Source: Kofleriaceae bacterium (GTDB lineage Bacteria > Myxococcota_A > Polyangia > Haliangiales > Haliangiaceae). From it: a stretch of DNA of 49,750 nucleotides. The DNA is taken from NCBI GenBank assembly GCA_018057825.1, contig JAGPCY010000053.1, positions 1 through 49,750 of the forward strand, given 5' to 3'. The position numbers and the translations under genes were made by a program. Shown piece after piece: positions 11,084 through 19,447 of this stretch (position 1 is its first letter; each line of letters starts with the position of its first letter). The notes beneath the pieces are model-generated. The model was given only the letters and a program-made list of their open reading frames with translations. It was not told where the DNA came from and did no database searches.

Positions 11084-12670
11084 ATGGACGCCTCCTACGC
11101 CGCTGGCTACGACGAGGTGCTGTACGACAGCGTGCCGGTGGTCGGCAGCCACCCGGCCCAGCTCGCCGCGTGGGCGACCCTCCACGGCCTGTCGGCGCCG
11201 CCGGTCGCGACCGCGCGCATCCTCGAGCTCGGCTGCGGCACCGGCTCGAACATCGTGCCGATCGCCGCCGATCTGCCCGACGCCGAGGTGGTGGCGATCG
11301 ATCTGTCGGCCCGGCAGATCGAGCGGGCCTCCGCGCGCGCCGCCGCGCTGGGCCTGACCAACCTGACCTGCCACGCCCTCGACCTGCGCGAGGTCGACGA
11401 CCGCTTCGGGGCCTTCGACTACGTGATCGCCCATGGCCTGTACTCGTGGGTGCCGGCCGAGGTCCGCGACGCCGCGCTGGCCTTGCTCGGCGCGCGGCTG
11501 TCACCCGACGGCCTGGCTTACGTCAGCTTCTTGACCCTGCCGGGCTGGAGCTTCGCCGGCGCGTTCCGCGACCTCGCGCTCTACCATCTGCGCGACGTCG
11601 CCGCGGCCGACGCTCGGGTCGCCGGGTTCGACGACATGGTCGCGCTCCTGACCGAGGGCGTGGCCGACGACGCCGACGCGCGCGCCGTCTTCCTTCGCGA
11701 CTACGTCGGCCACTACGCGGCGGCGCTGGCCCAGGTCGGCGAGCGCCGCGACGCCGCGATCCATCACGATCTCCTGGCGCCGATCAACCACGCGCTCTAC
11801 CTCCGCGACTTCGTCGCCCACGTCGCGCGCCACGGCCTGGCCTACGTCACCGACGCCACCCGCGGCTGGGCCATGCCGGCCGGGGTCACCGACGCTGGCG
11901 CCGCGCGGCTGGCCGCCATCCCCGACCTGGTGGCCCGCGAGCAGTACGTCGACTTCTTGACGATGGCGTCGCTGCGCGGCGCGATCCTGGGCCGCGCCGA
12001 CCGCGCGCCGATCGCCCCCGGGCGGGTCGACCCCGCGCGCCTGACCGACCTGGTCGTCACCTCGCGCCTGCGCGCGCTGTCGCGCCGCCCCGACGTGCTC
12101 GGACCCGGCGTCGAGCGCTTCGGCTACGGCCCGACGGTGTTCGAGAGCCGGTCGCGCCTCGAGAAGGCCGCCCTGATCCACCTCGAGGCCACCGCGCCTC
12201 GGGCGATCGCGTTGTCGGCGCTGGCCGCCGCGGTCGCCACCGCCCTCGGTCGGGCAGCGCTCACGCCTGCCGAGCTCGGCGAGCTCGCCGACCTGGTGCG
12301 GACGATCCTCGGCCGCGAGCCCGGCGCGCTGCGGGTCCGGACGATCGCGCCCGCGGTCAGCGGCGACGTGACCGGGACGCCGATCGGGCGCGCCGTCGCC
12401 CGCGCCCAGCTCGCGACCACGCGCAACGTCGTCAACCACTACCACGAGGCGGTCGCGCTCTCGGAGGACCAGGCCCGTGTGCTGGCGCTCCTCGACGGCA
12501 CCCGCGACCGCGCCGCGGTGCTCGACGCCTGGCTGGCCGCGGTCGAGGGCACGCGCCTCGAGCGCAGCGGCAAGCCGGTCTCGCCCCGAGACCGCCGCGG
12601 TGTCCTCGGTCGCGACCTCGATCAGCTCCTCGGTGAGCTGGCGTATCGCGGGTTACTGTCGGCGCGTTGA
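11084..12670 (+). CDS. SAM-dependent methyltransferase with regulatory domain
   Basis: A 528-residue cytoplasmic protein. The N-terminal Rossmann methyltransferase domain has motif I ILELGCGTGSN (about 43-53), the acidic AIDLSARQIERA segment and a DYVIAHGLYSWVP stretch typical of the subgroup. After about residue 200 it carries the domain known as the predicted methyltransferase regulatory domain (MethyTransf_Reg), followed by a winged-helix-like C-terminal part (EDQARVLALLDGTRDRAAVLDAW). The substrate is not known for this family. It lies 24 bp after the cyclase gene but has its own -10-like hexamer. There is no Shine-Dalgarno sequence. Confidence 0.85.
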   Translation: MDASYAAGYDEVLYDSVPVVGSHPAQLAAWATLHGLSAPPVATARILELGCGTGSNIVPIAADLPDAEVVAIDLSARQIERASARAAALGLTNLTCHALDLREVDDRFGAFDYVIAHGLYSWVPAEVRDAALALLGARLSPDGLAYVSFLTLPGWSFAGAFRDLALYHLRDVAAADARVAGFDDMVALLTEGVADDADARAVFLRDYVGHYAAALAQVGERRDAAIHHDLLAPINHALYLRDFVAHVARHGLAYVTDATRGWAMPAGVTDAGAARLAAIPDLVAREQYVDFLTMASLRGAILGRADRAPIAPGRVDPARLTDLVVTSRLRALSRRPDVLGPGVERFGYGPTVFESRSRLEKAALIHLEATAPRAIALSALAAAVATALGRAALTPAELGELADLVRTILGREPGALRVRTIAPAVSGDVTGTPIGRAVARAQLATTRNVVNHYHEAVALSEDQARVLALLDGTRDRAAVLDAWLAAVEGTRLERSGKPVSPRDRRGVLGRDLDQLLGELAYRGLLSAR

Positions 12671-12743
12671 CCGTCGAGCGCTGGTCCGACCGCGGCTCGC
12701 GGCTCGACGCACGATCGCCGCACCGGGGGCGCGCGCCCTCTGA

Positions 12744-12749
12744 TACCGT
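12744..12749 (+). promoter_or_regulatory. -10 hexamer TACCGT for the DUF1592 gene
   Basis: TACCGT ends 8 nt before the ATG at 12758 and no Shine-Dalgarno sequence is present, matching the short-spacing promoters elsewhere in the window. Confidence 0.42.
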
Positions 12750-12757
12750 ACCGCTCC

Positions 12758-14743
12758 ATGCGACGGATGCCCCTCGCCCTCGCGCTCGTCTCGACGTGCG
12801 CGCTGGCCGCGTGTGGCGGTGACGGCGGCCCCTCCGATCCCGGACGGGTCACGCTGCACCGCCTCAACAACGCCGAGTACAACAACACGGTCCGCGACCT
12901 GCTCGGCACGTCGCTGCGACCCGCCGACGACTTCCCGGCCGACGACCGCGGCTACGGCTTCGACAACGTCGCCGACGTGCTGCGGCTGTCACCGCTGTCC
13001 CTCGAGCTGTACCAGACCGCCGCCGAGGCCCTGATCGCCGACGCCCTGGCCACGCCGATCGCGTCGTCGACCCAGGGCTTCGAGATCGTCGGCGATCGCG
13101 CGGTCGGCAACCCCAACGGCACCGGCTGGCTGTTCTTCTCCAACGGCACCGCGTCGATCACCGCCGAGACGCCGGTGGCCGCGACCTACCGCATCGAGGT
13201 CCGCGCCTACGGACAGCAGGCTGGGCCCGACCCGGCCCGGCTGTCGATCGAGGTGCCCAACCGCGCCCCGACGATCATCGACGTGACCGCGACCGCGGCC
13301 GCGCCGGCGATCTATCAGCTCGAGGTCCCGCTGCCGGCCGGCAACGCGCAGATCACGGTCGGCTTCGTCAACGACTACTACGACGCCGCGACCAGCGCCG
13401 ATCGCAACCTGTGGATCGACTACGTCGAGGTCATCGGCCCGCTCGACGGCCCGGTGATCGACGGCACCCGCCGCGCGCGGATCTTGACCTGCCCGGCCCT
13501 CGACGAGCGCGCCTGCCAGACCGCGATCCTCGACGGCTTCGCCCGTCGGGCCTGGCGTCGGCCGGTCCGCTCCGACGAGCTGACCGCGCTGCTCGAGCTG
13601 GTCGACCTGGCCCGGGCCGAGGGCGACACCGCCGAGAACGGCCTGCGCCTGGCGCTGCAGCAGGTCCTGGTGTCACCGCACTTCCTGTTCCGGGTCGAGC
13701 TGGATCCCGAGCCGACCTCGCGCACGCCGCACCCGCTCACCGACTGGGAGCTGGCGTCGCGGCTGTCGTACTTCCTGTGGAGCAGCATGCCCGACGACGC
13801 GCTGTTCGCGGCCGCGGCCGCCGGCACGCTCAAGGATCCGGCCGAGCTGCGGGCCCAGGCCGAGCGCATGCTGGCCGACCCCAAGGCGGTGGCGCTCCTC
13901 GACAACTTCGCCGGTCAGTGGCTGTTCCTGCGCGCGGTCGGCGACCAGGACCCCGACTACCAGCTCTTCCCCGACTACGACCAGGCCCTCGAGGAGGCGA
14001 TGCGGGCCGAGTCGCGGCGGTTCTTCCAGGCGTTCCTCGATGAGCGCATCCCGATGGATCAGTTCCTGACCGCCGACTTCACCTACGTCAACGATCGCCT
14101 GGCCCAGCACTACGGCCTGCCGGCGGTCGGCACCGACGACCTCGTCAAGGTGTCCCTGGCCGACACCCCGCGCCGCGGCTTCCTCATGCAGGCCAGCTTC
14201 CTGCGCGTCACCTCGCGGCCCAAGCGGACCTCGCCGGTCCTGCGCGGCAAGTGGATCCTCGACAACCTCCTGTGCACGCCACCGCGGCCGCCGCCGCCCG
14301 GGGTCGAGGGCCTGCCCGACGGCAGCGGCGCCACCGGCTCGGTCCGCCAGCGCCTCGAGGCCCACGTCACCAACCCGGTGTGCGCGAGCTGCCACCGGGT
14401 CATGGATCCCCTGGGCTTCGGCCTCGACAACTTCGACGCCATCGGCGCCTACCGCACCATGGACAACGGTTACCCGATCGACGCCACCGGCGAGCTCGGT
14501 GACGGCACGCCGTTCACCGACGGCCGGTCGATGGTCGAGGCCCTGGCCGCCAACCCCGCGGTCTATCGCTGCATGGTCGAGAAGCTCTTCACCTACACCG
14601 GACGGTCGCCGTACCGGATCGAGGCGATCGAGGCCATCGACGAGTTGACCCACCGCTTCATCGACGGCGGCTACATCCTGCCCGACCTGATCCTCGAGCT
14701 GGTGACGTCGCCGTCGTTCACCGCTCGTCGAGGTGAGCCATGA
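12758..14743 (+). CDS. DUF1592-family lipoprotein (DUF1587/1595/1592/1588/1585)
   Basis: A 661-residue exported lipoprotein; residues 1-20 end in the lipobox ALAAC. Domains in order are DUF1587 (HRLNNAEYNNTVRDLLG, about 28-90), a carbohydrate-binding-like beta module (about 110-220), DUF1595 and DUF1592 (RRAWRRPVRSDELTALL to QWLFLRAV), DUF1588 (RRGFLMQASFLRVTSRP ... SPVLRGKW, with CASCHRVMDPLGFGLDNFD) and DUF1585 (DGRSMVEALAANP to YTGRSP). The CASCH sequence is a possible covalent haem site. Unlike many planctomycete relatives there is no separate N-terminal cytochrome domain. The gene overlaps the next by 4 bp (ATGA). The family is widespread in Planctomycetes and Myxococcota, and its function is undetermined. 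Confidence 0.9.
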   Translation: MRRMPLALALVSTCALAACGGDGGPSDPGRVTLHRLNNAEYNNTVRDLLGTSLRPADDFPADDRGYGFDNVADVLRLSPLSLELYQTAAEALIADALATPIASSTQGFEIVGDRAVGNPNGTGWLFFSNGTASITAETPVAATYRIEVRAYGQQAGPDPARLSIEVPNRAPTIIDVTATAAAPAIYQLEVPLPAGNAQITVGFVNDYYDAATSADRNLWIDYVEVIGPLDGPVIDGTRRARILTCPALDERACQTAILDGFARRAWRRPVRSDELTALLELVDLARAEGDTAENGLRLALQQVLVSPHFLFRVELDPEPTSRTPHPLTDWELASRLSYFLWSSMPDDALFAAAAAGTLKDPAELRAQAERMLADPKAVALLDNFAGQWLFLRAVGDQDPDYQLFPDYDQALEEAMRAESRRFFQAFLDERIPMDQFLTADFTYVNDRLAQHYGLPAVGTDDLVKVSLADTPRRGFLMQASFLRVTSRPKRTSPVLRGKWILDNLLCTPPRPPPPGVEGLPDGSGATGSVRQRLEAHVTNPVCASCHRVMDPLGFGLDNFDAIGAYRTMDNGYPIDATGELGDGTPFTDGRSMVEALAANPAVYRCMVEKLFTYTGRSPYRIEAIEAIDELTHRFIDGGYILPDLILELVTSPSFTARRGEP

Positions 14744-16056
14744 GCTGGTCCCGTCGTCGCTTCCTCGGCGGCGCCGGCGCGATGATCGCGCTGCCGCTGT
14801 TCGCCTCGCTGGCGCGGTCGCGTCGCGCCCAGGGCGCGGCCGCCGCCCAGCGCAAGCGCTTCGTCGCGTTCTACCTGCCGTGCGGCATCGTCATGCCGCG
14901 CTGGACCCCAGCCGCCGAAGGCCCGGCCTGGACCTCGCCGATCCTGGCGCCCCTCGATCCCTACCGGTCGCACACGCTGGTCTTGTCGGGGATCAACAAC
15001 CTGCCCGGGCGCTCGGACGGCGGCGGCGATCACGCCGCCGGCACCGGGGCCTTCCTGACCTGCACCCATGTGCGCAAGACCGCGGGCGCCGACATCCTGA
15101 ACGGCCCGTCGGTCGATCAGCTCCTGGCCCCGATCCTGTCGGAGGGCCGGTCCTACCCGTCCCTCGAGCTCGGCACCGACGGCGGGGCCGCGGTCGGCGA
15201 CTGCGACACCGGCTATAGCTGCGCCTACGCGCGATCGATCGCGTGGGCCGGGCCGACCTCGCCCTTGCCCAAGCAGACCAGCCCGCGGGCGGTCTTCGAT
15301 CGCCTGTTCGCCGGCTACGATCCCGACGCCTCGGCCGCGGAGCTGGCGCGCCGCCAGCGCTACCGGGCCAGCGTCCTCGACACCGCGATCGATCAGGCCG
15401 ACGCCCTGCGGACCGCGCTCGGCCGCACCGATCAGGCCAAGCTCGACGAGTACCTGACCAGCGTGCGCGAGCTCGAGGAGCGCGTGCAGCAGCCGATCGA
15501 GGTGTGTCGACCGGGCGAGCGCCCGGCCGAGGGCCTGAGCTTCGCGGCCCGATCGCGGGCGATGATCGATCTGATCGCGATCGCCTTCTCGTGCGATCTG
15601 ACCCGGGTCGTGACCTTCATGCTCGGCAACGCCGGGTCGGGCAACGCCCACCCGCACATCGGCATCACCGAGTCGCACCACGAGCTGTCGCATCACATGA
15701 TGTCGGCCGCCAACAACGACAAGCTGGCGCAGATCAACACCTGGGAGATCGGCGAGCTGGCCTACCTGGCGAGCAAGCTGGCGGCGATCGATGACGGCGA
15801 CGGTCAGACCGCGCTCGACAACACCGCGGTGTTCTGCTCGTCGGAGATCGAGGACGGCGATGCCCACCGCCACACCAACCTGCCGGTGGTGGTCGTGGGC
15901 GGCGGCGGGGGCACGATCGCCACCGGCACCCACCGCCGCTACACCAACGCGGCGATGGCCGATCTGTTCATCGCGCTGATGAACGGCCTGGGCCGGCCGA
16001 CCACCCAGTTCGGCGACGACGGCACGCGGTCGTTGCCCGGCATCCTGGTCGGTTAG
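14740..16056 (+). CDS. Tat-exported DUF1552 protein
   Basis: A 438-residue protein with the twin-arginine signal SRRRFLGGAGAMIALPLF at residues 4-21. The body matches DUF1552: FYLPCGIVMPRWTP, a GGGDHAAGTGAFLTC motif, a PSVDQLLA segment, a long helical RELEERV region and a C-terminal NGLGRPTTQFGDDGTRSLPGI. Family members are almost always encoded next to a DUF1592 gene, as here with an ATGA overlap, so translation of the two is coupled and they probably act together in the periplasm or envelope. Tat export implies folding, perhaps with a cofactor, before export. The reaction is not known. Confidence 0.9.
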   Translation: MSWSRRRFLGGAGAMIALPLFASLARSRRAQGAAAAQRKRFVAFYLPCGIVMPRWTPAAEGPAWTSPILAPLDPYRSHTLVLSGINNLPGRSDGGGDHAAGTGAFLTCTHVRKTAGADILNGPSVDQLLAPILSEGRSYPSLELGTDGGAAVGDCDTGYSCAYARSIAWAGPTSPLPKQTSPRAVFDRLFAGYDPDASAAELARRQRYRASVLDTAIDQADALRTALGRTDQAKLDEYLTSVRELEERVQQPIEVCRPGERPAEGLSFAARSRAMIDLIAIAFSCDLTRVVTFMLGNAGSGNAHPHIGITESHHELSHHMMSAANNDKLAQINTWEIGELAYLASKLAAIDDGDGQTALDNTAVFCSSEIEDGDAHRHTNLPVVVVGGGGGTIATGTHRRYTNAAMADLFIALMNGLGRPTTQFGDDGTRSLPGILVG

Positions 16057-16076
16057 CGCGCGGCTAGCGCGCGTCG

Positions 16077-16652
16077 TCAGCGCCTGGCCCGATCGCGGCG
16101 TCGCAGCCAGGCCGCGGTGCGCACCGCCGCCAGGCCGAGCAAGAGCGCGAGCGGCGCTGCGTACGCCGGCTGGGTCGTCACCCGGCGAGCGTAGGTCACG
16201 GCGAACACCAGCCAGGCGACGTGGAGCCCGGCGAGGTGCAGCGCCCGCCAGGCCCGCCGGCTCATCGCCCGCCGAACCCGCTCGATCGACGTCACGCTCA
16301 TCGCCGCCAGGAGCGCGAACGACAGCACCCCGACCGGGCTGGGGCGACGCTCGTCGAGGAATCCGTGGGGATCGGGCCAGGCCAGGGCGATGATCCCGGC
16401 CAGGTGGAACGCGTGGGAGGTCGCGAAGCCGAGCCCGAGCCACTTGCGCCGAGCCAGGAGCCCGCGGGTCAGCGGCCGCGGCCAGAGCTGGGTCGCGGGC
16501 CGCGCCAGGTACACCAGCGCGAACAGCGCGAGCGAGGTGCGCGCGGTCCAGCGGACGACCGCGGGCGCGGCCGGCTCGACGGTCGCGACGATCGCCGCGC
16601 ACATGACCGCGACCGCCAGCGCGATCGCCGCGAGGAGACGCGGGCCGTTCAT
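16077..16652 (-). CDS. Ferric-reductase-like transmembrane protein
   Basis: A 191-residue protein with about six hydrophobic helices. Two helices carry histidines in the spacing used by FRD/MsrQ-type b-haem proteins (ATSHAFHLAGII at about 77-88 and ALHLAGLHVAWLVF at about 136-149). Such proteins pass electrons from quinol or flavin across the membrane. A partner MsrP is not in the window. The haem proteins encoded in the next operon could be redox partners, but this is inference. ATGGTA on the + strand (TACCAT in sense, 16659-16664) ends 6 nt before the ATG. It is convergent with the DUF1552 gene, 20 bp away. Confidence 0.75.
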   Translation of the reverse strand: MNGPRLLAAIALAVAVMCAAIVATVEPAAPAVVRWTARTSLALFALVYLARPATQLWPRPLTRGLLARRKWLGLGFATSHAFHLAGIIALAWPDPHGFLDERRPSPVGVLSFALLAAMSVTSIERVRRAMSRRAWRALHLAGLHVAWLVFAVTYARRVTTQPAYAAPLALLLGLAAVRTAAWLRRRDRARR

Positions 16653-16658
16653 GTCGCG

Positions 16659-16664
16659 ATGGTA
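16659..16664 (-). promoter_or_regulatory. -10 hexamer TACCAT for the ferric-reductase-like gene
   Basis: In the sense direction TACCAT ends 6 nt before the ATG at 16652. It belongs to the short-spacing set seen through the window. Confidence 0.4.
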
Positions 16665-16686
16665 ACAGCGCCGCGGCGGGGCGCGG

Positions 16687-17127
16687 CTACGGCGTCGGCC
16701 CGACGGTGTAGTCGAGCCAGACCCCGGCCAGGGGCGCCTGGGCGTGGCACCGGCTCCAGCACAGCGCGCTGTGGGTCTCGGCGCCGCCCGGGGTCGCGGC
16801 CTTGGTGAACAACCAGCCGCCCTCGTCGTCGGGCGATGGCCCGCCGCGCAGCTTGCGCATGATCGCGACGTAGCGCAGGTCGCCGGGCGTGCCGCCGGCG
16901 TCGTCGCGGATCTCCTTGACCAGGATCGCGCCGGCCTCAGTCGGTCCGGCGGTGCGCGCCACGTCGTTGGCGTAGATCACGCGGTAGCTCGGCCCGTGGC
17001 CCGGCGCGTCGCCGTAGGTGTCGAAGCGGTCCCAGGTCGTGTAGTCGCCGAGGGGCTCGGGCGACACCGCCTCGCCGCAGCCGAGCGCCACGGTCGACAC
17101 GATCGCGAACAGCGCGGTGCGGCTCAT
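16687..17127 (-). CDS. Cytochrome P460-like lipoprotein with CX3CH motif
   Basis: A 146-residue exported protein; residues 1-17 end in the lipobox VALGC. The body resembles the cytochrome P460 fold: W-D-x-F near residue 35, RVIYANDVAR, GAILVKEIRD, RYVAIMRKL, GGWLF and a C-terminal haem-type motif. That motif reads LCWSRCHAQ, giving CX3CH in place of the usual CX2CH. P460 cytochromes oxidise hydroxylamine or act on nitrogen oxides, but the altered spacing could change haem attachment or abolish it. Its ATG overlaps the stop of the upstream cytochrome gene by 3 bp (ATGA), so it is the last gene of the 19374-16687 operon. Confidence 0.78.
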   Translation of the reverse strand: MSRTALFAIVSTVALGCGEAVSPEPLGDYTTWDRFDTYGDAPGHGPSYRVIYANDVARTAGPTEAGAILVKEIRDDAGGTPGDLRYVAIMRKLRGGPSPDDEGGWLFTKAATPGGAETHSALCWSRCHAQAPLAGVWLDYTVGPTP

Positions 17128-17846
17128 GGTCCGATCACGATCTCGCCGAGCGGGACCTCGACGTAGTCCTCGTCGCCGTCGGGGTCGACGTCGGCGCCGT
17201 CATCGAGGCGCGCGGTCAACGGATAGCTGCCGGGCGCGAGCATCGAGGTGTCCCAGCTCACCGCGGCCCGGCCGCTCAGCAGATCGGCGACCGGTCCGGT
17301 CGCCGGTCGGCCTTGCTCGTCGAGGGTGGGGCCGATCACGCTGCCGACCACCAGATCGCGATCGGCGTCGCGCAGCTCGTACGTGAAGTGGATGATCGCG
17401 CCGGCCCGCGCGACCTCGCTCCAGGTCAGGACCGGCGCGGCGTTGTCGGGGCGCCCGGGGCCACGCGGCGCGACCAGCGCGCCGTCGACCAGGCCGGCCC
17501 AGTTGCGCAAGACCGCCAGCTCGTCGTCGGGCAGCTCGCGCCCGGGCGGCATCGCCAGCTCGCCCGGCGGCCGGAACGCGGCCTTGGTCCGGCGCGCGAT
17601 CGCGGTCGCGTTTTCGCCGGCGCCGCGGATCACGTCGCCGTTGGCCAGGGTGGTCGGCGCGTAGGAGTCGAGGCGAAAGCCCGGCGTCGCGAAGCCGCTG
17701 GTCGGGTAGCCGTGACAGCGCACGCAGTTCGCGGCCAGGACCGGCAAGACGTCGACCTGCCAGCTCGGCGCGGTCGGCACCGCGTCGGTCGCGCACGCCG
17801 CCAGCGGCAGCGCCGCCAGGGCCAGTACCTCGGCGCGCCTGGGCAT
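17124..17846 (-). CDS. Exported c-type cytochrome lipoprotein
   Basis: A 240-residue protein. Residues 1-18 (ending LPLAAC) are a lipoprotein signal. NCVRCHGY (about 40-47) is a class I c-haem site and MPPG...LPDDELAVLRNWAG (about 98-118) supplies the usual downstream methionine region and final helix. The C-terminal half (about 130-240) is a beta-rich Asp-containing domain (DDGADVDPDGDEDYVEV) that I cannot assign; it may bind metal or a partner. The start at 17846 was chosen because it gives a clean lipobox; the frame stays open upstream only as a shadow of the next gene. It overlaps the P460-like gene by 4 bp and starts 8 bp after the stop of the barrel gene. Confidence 0.82.
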   Translation of the reverse strand: MPRRAEVLALAALPLAACATDAVPTAPSWQVDVLPVLAANCVRCHGYPTSGFATPGFRLDSYAPTTLANGDVIRGAGENATAIARRTKAAFRPPGELAMPPGRELPDDELAVLRNWAGLVDGALVAPRGPGRPDNAAPVLTWSEVARAGAIIHFTYELRDADRDLVVGSVIGPTLDEQGRPATGPVADLLSGRAAVSWDTSMLAPGSYPLTARLDDGADVDPDGDEDYVEVPLGEIVIGP

Positions 17847-17854
17847 CGCGGACC

Positions 17855-18988
17855 TCACAGGTAGTAGTGGAGCTGGAGCAAGGCCAGCCAGTTGGGGTGG
17901 AAGGTGTCGCCGCCGGTGGCCTCGGCGCGCAGCAACAGGTGCGCCTCGGTGTGGGCCCAGGGGAAGGCCTGGGCGTTGACCTCGACGGCGTTGCGGGTGG
18001 TGCCGGCGAAGCTCACGTCGGGCGCGAACCGCTGGACCGCGGCGCCGAGCAGGTAGCCGGGCAAGAACGCGCGGGTCACGCCGAGGTAACCGACGAGCTG
18101 GTAGCGCACGAAGCCGTCGAGATCCTGGCGCTGCAGGTCGACCTCGCCGAGGAGCTGGAGCTTGGGCCCGTCCCAGTAGCGCTTGCCGACCGCGCCGAGG
18201 AGCACCCGGCGATCGCCGTCGTCGAGCGTGACCCGGGCCTGGCCGGCGACCGCGCCCGACGCGCCGAGCAGGCGCTCGAGGTACAGCGCGCCGCCGCTGG
18301 CTCGCGGTCCGGCGGCCAGCTCGGGCAGCGGGTTGCCGACGAAGACGCTGGCGAAGCCCTCCCACGGCCCGGTGGTGTAGCGGCCCTCGAGGGCGTAGGG
18401 TTCCTCGAGGAGGTACAGGCCGAGGTGGCGGCGCGGGTAGGCGGTGTGATCCGCCAGGCGCAGGCCCAGCGTCGGATAGAAGCGCCCGAGGCGCGCCGAC
18501 CACGACGCCTCGCTCGGCGCGACCTCGAGGTAGTGCTGGCGCGACACCAGGTAGTTGGTGATCGGCGCGGCGTCGGGGCGCCCGCGGGCCGCGCCGTTGC
18601 CACCGACGGTCAGGTGGAGGGCGACCGGGCCGGCCGCGACGCGCGCGTTCAGGTCGGCTTGCATCGGGAACGCCAGGCCGGTCACTGGCTCGTCGGCGAG
18701 CTGCTTGCCACCACCGGCGACGCGCAGGTCGCCGCCCAGGGCGAGCCAGCTCGGCGGCGTCCACGCGCCGTGCAGGAGGCGGCCGTCGCCGCGGCCGCTC
18801 AGGGTGTCGCCAGCCTCGTCGCGGCCATAGTCGGTGAGCAGGCCACCGCCGCTGGGGGCGACGTGGCACTCGCCGCACCTCGTGGCGCCGGTCGTGAACT
18901 GGAGCTGCGGATACGCGACCGCGTCGGTGGCGTCGACCGCCAGCGCGCCGATCGCGACCGCGAGCGCGGTGGCCAGCGTCAGTCGCAC
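17855..18988 (-). CDS. Outer-membrane-like beta protein with N-terminal CXXCH
   Basis: A 377-residue protein beginning at a GTG that overlaps the stop of the upstream gene by 10 bp. Residues 1-26 form a signal peptide (LATALAVAIGALAVDATDA). RCGECHVAPSGGG (about 37-49) is a c-haem attachment site. The rest is a series of alternating hydrophobic and polar strands with Tyr and Leu ends (HYLEVAPSEASWSARLGRFY, LLQLHYYL at the C-terminus), which suggests a small outer-membrane beta-barrel. A barrel with a haem plug would fit electron transfer or metal handling across the outer membrane together with the neighbouring cytochromes. That is inference; I do not recognise a named family. Confidence 0.72.
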   Translation of the reverse strand: MRLTLATALAVAIGALAVDATDAVAYPQLQFTTGATRCGECHVAPSGGGLLTDYGRDEAGDTLSGRGDGRLLHGAWTPPSWLALGGDLRVAGGGKQLADEPVTGLAFPMQADLNARVAAGPVALHLTVGGNGAARGRPDAAPITNYLVSRQHYLEVAPSEASWSARLGRFYPTLGLRLADHTAYPRRHLGLYLLEEPYALEGRYTTGPWEGFASVFVGNPLPELAAGPRASGGALYLERLLGASGAVAGQARVTLDDGDRRVLLGAVGKRYWDGPKLQLLGEVDLQRQDLDGFVRYQLVGYLGVTRAFLPGYLLGAAVQRFAPDVSFAGTTRNAVEVNAQAFPWAHTEAHLLLRAEATGGDTFHPNWLALLQLHYYL

Positions 18989-19374
18989 GTCGCCCCCTCG
19001 AGGATCCAGCGCTCGATCACCGCGATCTCGCCATCGGGCAACGGCACGTCGGGCGGCATCACCTCGGTGCGATCGGCGCGCAGGAGGTAGAGCAGGCGCG
19101 ACGCCTCGGGGTGACCGGGGCGCACGAAGTTGCCGATCGGCTCCCCCGGCAAGGCCGGCGCGCCGCACACCCGGCCGGTCAGGACCGCGTAGGCCGAGGC
19201 CGAGGTCGACAGGTCGACCCCGGCGCGGGCGGCGCCGGCGGCGTGGCACTGCGCGGTCGCGCAGCTCGGCTCGAGCAGCCCGCCGTGGACGTAGCTCCAC
19301 GACGCCGGGCGGTCATCGACGTGCTCGCAGGCGAGCGCGCCGCACAGGGCCAGCGAGGACACCAGGCGTGACAC
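18979..19374 (-). CDS. Small cytochrome-like lipoprotein with CX4CH motif
   Basis: A 131-residue protein, first gene of the operon running to 16687. It starts at GTG (19374) and has a lipobox LCGALAC at residues 10-16. A haem-type motif SCATAQCHAAG (CX4CH) sits at about 38-48, and MPPDVPLPDGEIAVIERWILEGA at the C-terminus is the distal helix of planctomycete-type cytochrome modules. CX4CH is common in myxobacterial and planctomycete envelope proteins, and whether it binds haem is usually untested. AGGGTA on the + strand (TACCCT in sense) ends 7 nt before the GTG. Confidence 0.75.
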   Translation of the reverse strand: MSRLVSSLALCGALACEHVDDRPASWSYVHGGLLEPSCATAQCHAAGAARAGVDLSTSASAYAVLTGRVCGAPALPGEPIGNFVRPGHPEASRLLYLLRADRTEVMPPDVPLPDGEIAVIERWILEGATCD

Positions 19375-19381
19375 CGCCGCG

Positions 19382-19387
19382 AGGGTA
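19382..19387 (-). promoter_or_regulatory. -10 hexamer TACCCT for the cytochrome operon
   Basis: Sense-strand TACCCT ends 7 nt before the GTG start at 19374 and would drive the four-gene operon 19374-16687. Confidence 0.4.
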
Positions 19388-19447
19388 ACAGATCGCGCGT
19401 CGGACGACGGCGCTGCGCCCTCCCGCTTTGACGCCCCGCTCGCCGAG

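Noticed and set aside
16057-16076. GCGCGC...GCGCGC as a terminator between convergent genes
   Set aside because: It is a direct repeat of TAGCGCGC with a self-complementary core and no T-run; too weak to call.
17847-18878. Upstream extension of the cytochrome gene into the barrel gene
   Set aside because: The longer frame is an Arg/Pro-rich shadow; the ATG at 17846 gives a proper lipobox and spacing.
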